Assembly (NCBI RefSeq): GCF_035083965.1
Contig: NC_089723.1
Coordinates: forward strand, 32,925,193-32,989,192
DNA: 64,000 nt
Direction of reading: 5' to 3'
Source: Branchiostoma lanceolatum
Taxonomy: Eukaryota > Chordata > Leptocardii > Amphioxiformes > Branchiostomatidae
Under the pieces are notes generated by a model. That model saw nothing but the letters and a program-made list of their open reading frames with translations. It ran no database searches and was not told the origin of the DNA. Positions within the stretch are counted from its first letter, which is position 1, and every line of letters starts with the position of its first letter. Shown here one piece after another: positions 21,901 to 30,900 of the stretch. The position numbers were made by a program, and so were the translations under genes.

Positions 21901-24900
21901 GAAAGCCATTTCTGAAATAAAGCTGGCTTCCAGGCCTAGGTTGGGCTTTATGCCCCAGGGTGCAATACAAATTCCTGCTGCTTCCAGATTTATCTGTCAC
22001 ATGTCTCATATTAATTTGTCATTTGTCATGTCGGTTTCTTTGTCAGTATCTTTGTTCTTCGAACAGTATCATTGTACCAAGCATAAACTATGGTAGCAGT
22101 TAATAATATAATCTGGGCACCCTCGTCAATTAAGGACAGGACCCACCTTGAAAGTTTACAATACCAATTTGGCAAATGGTACAAGTTAAGCTACTGTGTT
22201 TGGTGAACTTGGATGGAAATGTATTACAAGCTTACAGGACAAACTTAGACTAAAATACTATGACCGACTCGTAAAAATGAAAGACCAGAGATGGCCAAAA
22301 CTAATACTTCTTTCCAATTTGGCAAATGGTACAAGTTAAGCTACTGTGTTTGGTGAACTTGGATGGAAATGTATTACAAGCTTACAGGACAAACTTAGAC
22401 TAAAATACTATGACCGACTCGTAAAAATGAAAGACCAGAGATGGCCAAAACTAATACTTCTTCAAATTTTTGATATGATGAAGAAAGGGAAAACTATACA
22501 ATGGTACTGGGTTAAGCACATGAAAAATCTTCTCACATCTACATGTATAGGACTGGACCACTCACCTATCAACAAACACTGGGTTAACTCAGCACTAGAA
22601 TAGTCATACCGCCCAACAGAAAGACACCTTTTTAAACAGCCATGGCCTCTAGTAGACAGGGAAAGAATCTCCATATTCACCAACCCTGAATCAGAACTCA
22701 CACAGGCAGGGGGAGTTCTTCTATGGGAAGCATTTACATCTAGTAACACTGAAATGAAAAAAAAACATCTACTCTTATGATACAGGGGTCCATGGGATAC
22801 AATCATTGATGTACTTGCTAAGAGGTACATCCACAACGCATGGCTTACAAGGAGCTGCAACACCACAAGTGAATGTTAATGCCAACTGTGTTCCATCTTC
22901 TCTTCACTGCAGTTTTAAGTTCAGTTTTATGCAACCTTACATCTATGTAACCCACTCTATCCACACCATGTGATTTCTACTATTATTTTCAAATTGACTG
23001 TCTAAAAACCAGCTATGTTGCCTATGAAGACCATTTGTCACCCAGCCTACTTTTTGTTATGCCCCTTATAGTTATACGGTAACTATGGTTTATCATTGTT
23101 AAATCTCACTACTCTCTGTTGATTGTTATCAGTTACTATGTAACATCATATCCTCAAACCACAGCTACATGTAAACCTACCCCGTTATAGTTCTTCGCAC
23201 TAATTGTTTACATCCAGATTACTGCCACATCCCCCCCCCCATCTGTGCACAGTATGCACTCATTAGATGCTTCAAAGTCTGACCTAACAGCTTGTAAATG
23301 CAACTTTAGGTCCCTGAATGTATTGGGAGCTATCTCTATATGACAGGGTGACCAGCTTTTAACATTTTCCCCTCTATATTTCACTTTTTTTGTATCAATC
23401 ATATGGGCCCTCAGACCACAACCATAACCTTCATAGCACCTGTCTCAAGAAGTACTCCCAGGGGACCATTCCTAAGAGGGCAGTTGGAAGGTCCCAAGTC
23501 ATTTTTTTTATCCTACCACAGCCAATCCTATATTGCCCAGATTTCACAAAAAATCCCACCAAAAAAGAATTTTCAATGGTTTAAAAGGGAAATATTTACA
23601 TTTAGGGGTCCCTAGTAGATTTGAAAGCACAATTTGAAATCAAATTTCTCAATGAAAGACTAATTATAACTGTTGTTTATACTTTCAATTACAGGTGATG
23701 GATGGACAAGCAAATTGAAGTGTGGAGGTGACGATCTAGAAGAAATATCTCCCGGCTTGCTAAAAGAACGTAAACCATTTTCACAAGGACAAAGCTGCCA
23801 TGTGTATAAAGGGACCTACAATGGTATACCGGTAGCCATTAAAACCTTGGTGGGCAAAATCCCCAAGAAAGTTAAAAAGTATATCGAAAATGAAGAAAGC
23901 ATATTCAAAAAACTTGAACACAAAAACGTTGTTCAATTCATTGGAATTTTCAACAAAAGCATTGTGTTGGAGTATGTCGAAAAGGCAATTTTTTTTGGAG
24001 GACAAAAATATGTTTTTAACTCAGTGGATGACTTATTAACAGAAATTGGTGAAGATATTCCATGGACTCTGAGAATAAAAATCATGGCACAATCATCAGA
24101 AGGACTGGAGTACCTGCATGAAAAAGGAATTATACACTGTGACATCAAAAGTGCTAATTTCCTTCTTGGAGGTTCCAAGGATAAAGATCAGGACATTGTT
24201 GTAAAGGTACAGACTGAGACTACCTTTGGTAGAAGTAGAAGAAGTCCTACTAACTTTCTTAACAACTTTCAATACGACAAGGTCACAGAGACTTCATATG
24301 TTTTCAAAACATACTAGTAACCTGCAGTACTGGTTTCTTTACACATGGAAGAAATTACAGCAATATACCTGACAGGGGGGATTAGGGTGTTGGTGCAGGC
24401 GCCTAGACCCCGGGGTGAGAGAGCAAAAATAAACATGGCATTAAAACATTGAAAGCTTGGTGAAATTCTTGGTGGGATTTTTGGTGAACTCTTGGCAAGT
24501 CTGGGGTGGGTATTAACACCATATCCAACATATAGAACCCCCTATTCTATTTGGAATACCTCCGTCAAGAATAGCGCTAGTTGGACAGAAATGGCACGTG
24601 TTAAAGTAAGCAGGGTATGTACATCTGTCACAGGTTTTTCACTGTATCAGGCTGCATGTAAGCTCAGGAAAAAACAAATTGAAAAAGAAATTAGCTCGGG
24701 CACTCATGAGGAGGGAGCTTGAAACACATTGACAACTACTACAAAGTTCGCTAGTAGTCAGAGTTCTGCCTCTTCTGTACTTGTGTATGAAACTGATTAA
24801 TATGAATGTGACACTGATGGTCACCAACAAGGTAATGCTATGCGACGCAACCCGCTTCCGCATTGACCGAAAACATAACGCCCTCACCGTAACTACATTT

Positions 24901-27900
24901 ACCCCTTCCTCAAACAACCCTACTCGGTGGATACATCCGTCCACAAAGAAGGCATACTATTTTTATTTGGTCCGCTCTGAAAGGGTTTCAGAGCCAAAAA
25001 AGCTGAACAGAAGACAGTCTGTATATTCGACAGCCATGCACGCGCATGTCTGTCAAGGGCTGTTTTTGACGGACTATTCAAAATAGAACAGGGGGCGGGG
25101 CTTATGGTGTTCGAACTGGATCGGTCCATTCCCGGACAACACTCAGGGAGTGGGAGAGTTCAAATTTCTTTAAGATAACTTGACCTGTATTGTGCCTGAC
25201 CCAATTTCATTTGTTAATGAAAATCATGGTAGGGACTTCATATCAAACATGTACATTCAAGTAGCTTGACCAAAGGGGAAATCAATGAAATATGTTTTTT
25301 TGCTACTTAGCAACTAATCTGCATGACTAACCCATTCCAAACTTCCTTCATCAATGTGAGGGGAAAATCCTACCTTTTCTCAGGGTGTTGTCTTTCAAGT
25401 TTTCTTTTTTCTGAAAATCATTACATAATCTTCTTGATTCTACATTAGGTTGCAGACTTTGGCCAGTCAATGCATCAAGTTGGAATGAGTATAGCTTCAA
25501 GTTCAAGTATGTCATCCCAGCCCACATCAAAAAGACTGAAAGGAACATTGGCTTTTGCTGCACCAGAGACCTTAGAGACAACGAGAAATGAATGCGCAGA
25601 TCTGCCAACAAAAGCAAGTGATATCTACAGTTTGGTGTTATATTTTGTTCAGATTGTGTGCCCCGAAAGAATACATCCTTGGGAAGGTGTAGTTAGGAAG
25701 CCAATTTTCATACCTGAACAAGCAGCTTCTGGCAAACGTCCTTTATTGCCAGAAACAATTGAAGGTGTATCAAATGAAGTTAAAGATTTACTTTTCAAAG
25801 TGATAAGAGAAGGATGGAACCAATGCCCCACACAAAGGCCAAATTCTGCTGATGTTGTAAAGGCTATAAAAAAAATTTCAAATGAATTGTTACATGAATC
25901 ACAAGCAGAAATTATTGACTTGAATTGTCGCCAGAATAACTCAGAAGAAATTGTTAGCCCCACAGAGATGCCAAATTCTGCTAATGTTGTGATAGCTAAA
26001 AGTATCAACAAAATTTCAAATGAATTGTTACATGAATCACAAGCAGAAATTAGCTCTACTGCCACAAAAGACAATCATGACAACCACAAACTTGAAATTA
26101 TTGACTTGGATTGTCGCCAGAATAACTCAGAAGAAATTGTTAGCCCCACAGAGATGCCAAATTCTGCTAATGTTGTAAAAGCTAAAAGTATAAACAAAAT
26201 GTCAAATGAATTGTTACATGAATCGCAAGCAGAAATTGCTGCCACAAAACACAATCATGACGACCACAAACTTGAAATTATTGACTTGAATTGTAGCCAG
26301 AATAGCTTAGAAGAAATTGTTAGTAACATCGTAATGTTTAGTCGGCACATGGGAAATATAGAAACAGATCCGATGAAGTCTCTACCATCATTTGTCACAC
26401 GAAATCCTGTCATATTGCAGGAACTGTCAAATTTGGCAATTAGCGCATCAGATGAAAGTATTGAAGAATTTTTGTCAAAATTCACAGGTGGTAATGCTTG
26501 CACCTTCCTTTCAGTAATTTTAGCTATCAACCTGAGTAACTGTTATGAAAATGACAAACTGTGCTTAAAGAAACTTATTGAAATGATATGTGACAAAATC
26601 ACAAATTCACCCTCTACATTCAACAGCTATAGAGATATTGCCAAATACTACAGTGTGGATGAAGCACTTGACATTTTAACAAAGACTGGCGATCTAAACC
26701 GTAAATACAATGCAGATATACAGTTAGATCTAGAAGCAGGCACAGATGTTGAGATGGCAAAGACTGCACTATTTGATAGTCTTAAAAGTGCTATAATGAC
26801 AACGTCTGAAATATCTACTTTAGGAGTATATTTGTGTGACCCTTTCTCATGTTGCCTAAGTATAATTGCTGTGGCAGCAGATATTTGGAATATAGTTTTC
26901 ATTGACACACATAAAGTTAGTACTCAGCATGGGGGGAAAGGACATGGTGTCTTAATTGTACACAAGATTACAAAAGAAAAAATGCAAGAGGAACTATGTA
27001 CATTTGTTGAATGGCTGTATTGCAGAATGGATTTATATTCACAGACAGGCTGGCAGCAATATTGGATCATTAAACCATATAATGATTGTAACAAGTATCT
27101 AATGGATGGTGAAATATCCGATGAGGCGCTCTGTCTGGTTGACCTCAATGACGCTGACCCAAATTTAGCAGCTGGCCAAACGGCAAATGATGAACTGTCA
27201 TTTCCCTCACCAGTAACAGATTTCATCAGTGATGGTATATCAATCTATAAGAATGATCCTTCTTTAATAGTCACCCAACAGTCAAAAAACAACACTCCAG
27301 TCCATTTGACAGACCCCAATTGTGCAATCGATGAAAGCAGCCAAAATTTAGGCAGTGACAAGCAACAAACTGAAGAAGTTTCTTTTTTCTTGAAAGACAC
27401 CCTCAGTGAAAGTGTAGAAATCGAGGAGTCGACAGCGCAAAAGTTTGGAAGACTTAATAAACAGATTTTTGGGTATGATTGTTTTAGGAAAGGGCAACTG
27501 GAGGCATTACAGTGCTTGAGGAAAAAAAGAGATACTTACCTTTACTGGCCAACTGGTTCAGGTAAGGGACATGTTCATAGATTCTTTGCATTTCTTAATA
27601 ATAAGATGGTGTTTGTTATCACACCAACAATATCACTGATGGTAGATCAGTGTCAGCAAATAAACAGACTTGGGTTTGACCAACGCCTTTCAGCTTGCTT
27701 TCTTGGTTCTGCACAAAAAGACTTAGACGTTGAAAAGGACATGAAAGAGGGTAAATACAATGTTGTCTACCTCACTCCAGAAAAATTTGTGTCACTAGAA
27801 AGCGAACTTCATGATATCAAGGGAAAAAAGGAAATCTGTCTATTTGTCTTGGAGGAAGCACATTGCAATATCCAATGGAAATCATTTAGACCAATATTCA

Positions 27901-30900
27901 ATGAGCTTGTTTTGGTCCTTAATCAACACCCGGAAGTTCCCCGTCTTGCCCTTTCTGCTACCCCACCAGGTGGAGACATAAACCATTTAATAGACATAGC
28001 AGAACTGAGGGAACCAATAATAAGCACCATTCCAATGTTTCGGCCAGAGCTACAACTTTCAGTCCAATCAGGTTGTGCAATAAAGAACCCCATAATCACC
28101 ATAAAATCAATGATAGACGATACACCTGGGAAGACTGTAATATTTTTTGACCTAATACTTACTTTGAATTCATTTGTAGACAAGATAAAAGACATGTACG
28201 ATATTTGTCCAGCTATCTACCATGGTCGGGTTGAAGACAAAACCAATTCCATGGCTACTATATTGTCTCCAAATGTCAAGTTAATTGCAGCAACGAAAGC
28301 ACTTTGTGTAGGCATAGACATTCCTGACGTTACATTGGTGATCCACTATGAAGCTCCAGATTCTTTAGAAGTATATATGCAGGGTGCTGGTAGAGCTGGA
28401 CGACAAAATAACTCCCTTGCACAGTGTGTATTGTTTTACAATGATGAGGACCTAAAGCGTCAGTCAAGCAATAGGTATAAAGAAGAAAATGTAAAAACAA
28501 AAGAAGAAATGATGAAATCACAACTAAAAGTTTTAGCATACTGCCACACCAAAGAATGTCGGTGGAAATTTTTGCTAGAACATTTTGGACAAAGTCTACC
28601 AGAATCAGGTGAAAAATGTCAAAAAAGCTGCGATAATTGCTTGAGATCTAACAGAAATCCTGATGACTATGTAGATGTTACCGATGTTGCATCCAAGCTG
28701 CTTTTAACTATAGCTGAATTAGGTAGATTTCAAAGTAAAACAACGATCATTCACGTAGCCAGAGGGACTACTGCAAAATCGGTTTGGTCTAAAGTTGGTA
28801 AAACTAAAATTCAATCCATGAAAAGCCACGGACTTCTAGCACAACATTCTAAAGCGTTTGTTATTGTACTGTTTGATGATATAATCCCAGATTACATCAA
28901 TTTTGAGGATGGGTACAGAAATATTTACTATAAGCTTACAGACAGAGGAAAAGTCTTTGTGGAGAGAACAGAAGATGGTTGCTTCAAAATTGCTACTGAC
29001 ATTGAAGATAGAATACTCCTCCGAAAACGACATATCTATGAATCTCAACTCACTCCTGAAGGATTTAAAAGCAGGCGAGCAAGGAAACGAAAAAGTGACA
29101 CGCCAGAAGGATCCCTTTCAAAATGTCCCAAGATGTCAGATGCAGAAATTGAAAATGTGAAGTCTAAGATTGTTCTGGCTCCGAGTTTTGTCACTGTTGA
29201 AACTGAAGAGTCAATTCATAAAGCAATTGACACTTCAAGCAGGCAAAATGGATTGACACAGGAATTTTGGAGTGTAGCACTTGATCAACAGCTTCCACGG
29301 GGGGACTTTTGTTTGGACTGTGAAGACCCGGTACCACTTGAGGGCAGACAATTTGATGTTGACTGGAAGATATTTAGTGCAGCTATTGACACCGAAGGAG
29401 TTAAAATTACTTTCAAGTCTCAGTGGACGTCTTTTTTTTCTGGGTATCACTTAAATGATAACACGGTATTATGGCATTCGAAAGGAGCAGAGTTTAGATC
29501 AACCATGGATCAGTTAAGGCTAAATGGTAAAGGGGTCAGTATCAGATGGAGATGTGGAAATTTTAACAATGGGTGCTATATAACAAAAACATGGGTATCA
29601 TGTGGTATAGTGAGAGAAGAAAACACACCACTAAAGATAACATTTGCAGAGGTCATAACAAGCTCAACTAGAAGGCATAAACATTTGTATGGAGATCTTC
29701 CACAGAGAAATAGGACTAAGAAGGGAAAAACATGTGATTTCTCATCCCTTGGAACATCATACGAAGATCATACTCAGATTAAAACAAAGACACCGTCGGT
29801 AGTAAAACCAGCACTTAAGTTCCTTCGTAACAACATTGAATCTTTTAACAATAATCCTTCAGCATACATTAGTGGCAGAGAGAATCTACGATATTCGGAA
29901 TGTAGGAATGACAGAACAAAAGAAACTGAACTAAAATACCCATACTTGAAAGATGTCACAACCATATCAGACTCATCTGTACAAAACACATCAATAAGGA
30001 AGGAATATCACCGTGTGGAGGCTCTCCTTCATTACATTGCAGAATGTAATGAAAAAAAGAGTATGAAAGCAGGAACGTATGATGCTAAGAAAAAAGTTGG
30101 ACTTCACAAGTCATACATTATTTCTCTTGAGTACATCAAATGTGGAGATGGAATTCTTGCAGTTTGTACAGACTTTGTTGCAGTGAAATTGTTCAATCTA
30201 TTTGGGCATAATGTACTTCAAATTGATGGAACTGGCATTGGCCGTTGGGTAGATGGCCATAAAATTCAGATCTGGTCACTTCAGGTAGATGTTGATATTC
30301 TCAGGGCAGACTCCTATCCTACTGCTAAGTATCCAGTGTGTGAAATTTTCAGCGTTAATGATAATACAGCTTTTTCGATCAGTAAAGGTATCTCTGTGTT
30401 TAAAAATTATTGTGCAAAAATGACAAGAGGTAGAACAGTAGAACCTGCATTGGTTAAGCTTGATGCCGATCCAGCTGAAATTAAGGCTGTAAAGGAAAAT
30501 TATAAGTATGCATGTCGCATTGTAGAGCTCAATCATGTTAACAACACTGTAGAAGAATTCCTCCTTGCAACTTTTACCACAAAGGATACGGAAAAATATC
30601 ATGCTTTGCTCTGGCAGTATTGGCTAAGATATTTAAACTCCTCAGATTCTCTAACCGCAAAAGTAATTGCAGATGAGATAAAATCGTTTTGTGAGACGTA
30701 TTTATCAGCACATGTGTCTAAAAAAGTGATTACAAAATTGGTGAAATATTTCAATTATCCTGAAACAGTGTGTGCATTTGGCAGAAGTCACGTGGACCCT
30801 AAACATCTAGGGCCGGCAGAGCAAGAAGGATGGCACAACTTGATAAAAAATGTATATTCCGACCAAAATAGTGTCAACTACAAATATCTAGATGAAGTGA

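Larger units (their letters stand above)
16141..23694 (+). other. Fusion gene intron 12 (7.5 kb) with nested gene and repeats
   Basis: This is the longest intron of the fusion gene. It contains a small antisense gene (18027-21909), two copies of a DR1-containing repeat, a foldback element, an internally duplicated LINE fragment and several homopolymer tracts (poly-G near 20320, poly-C near 21449 and 23230). Confidence 0.6.

Noticed and set aside
22462-22866. Minus-strand 134-residue frame
   Set aside because: The plus strand here is LINE-derived, and the minus frame shows no domain or splice context.
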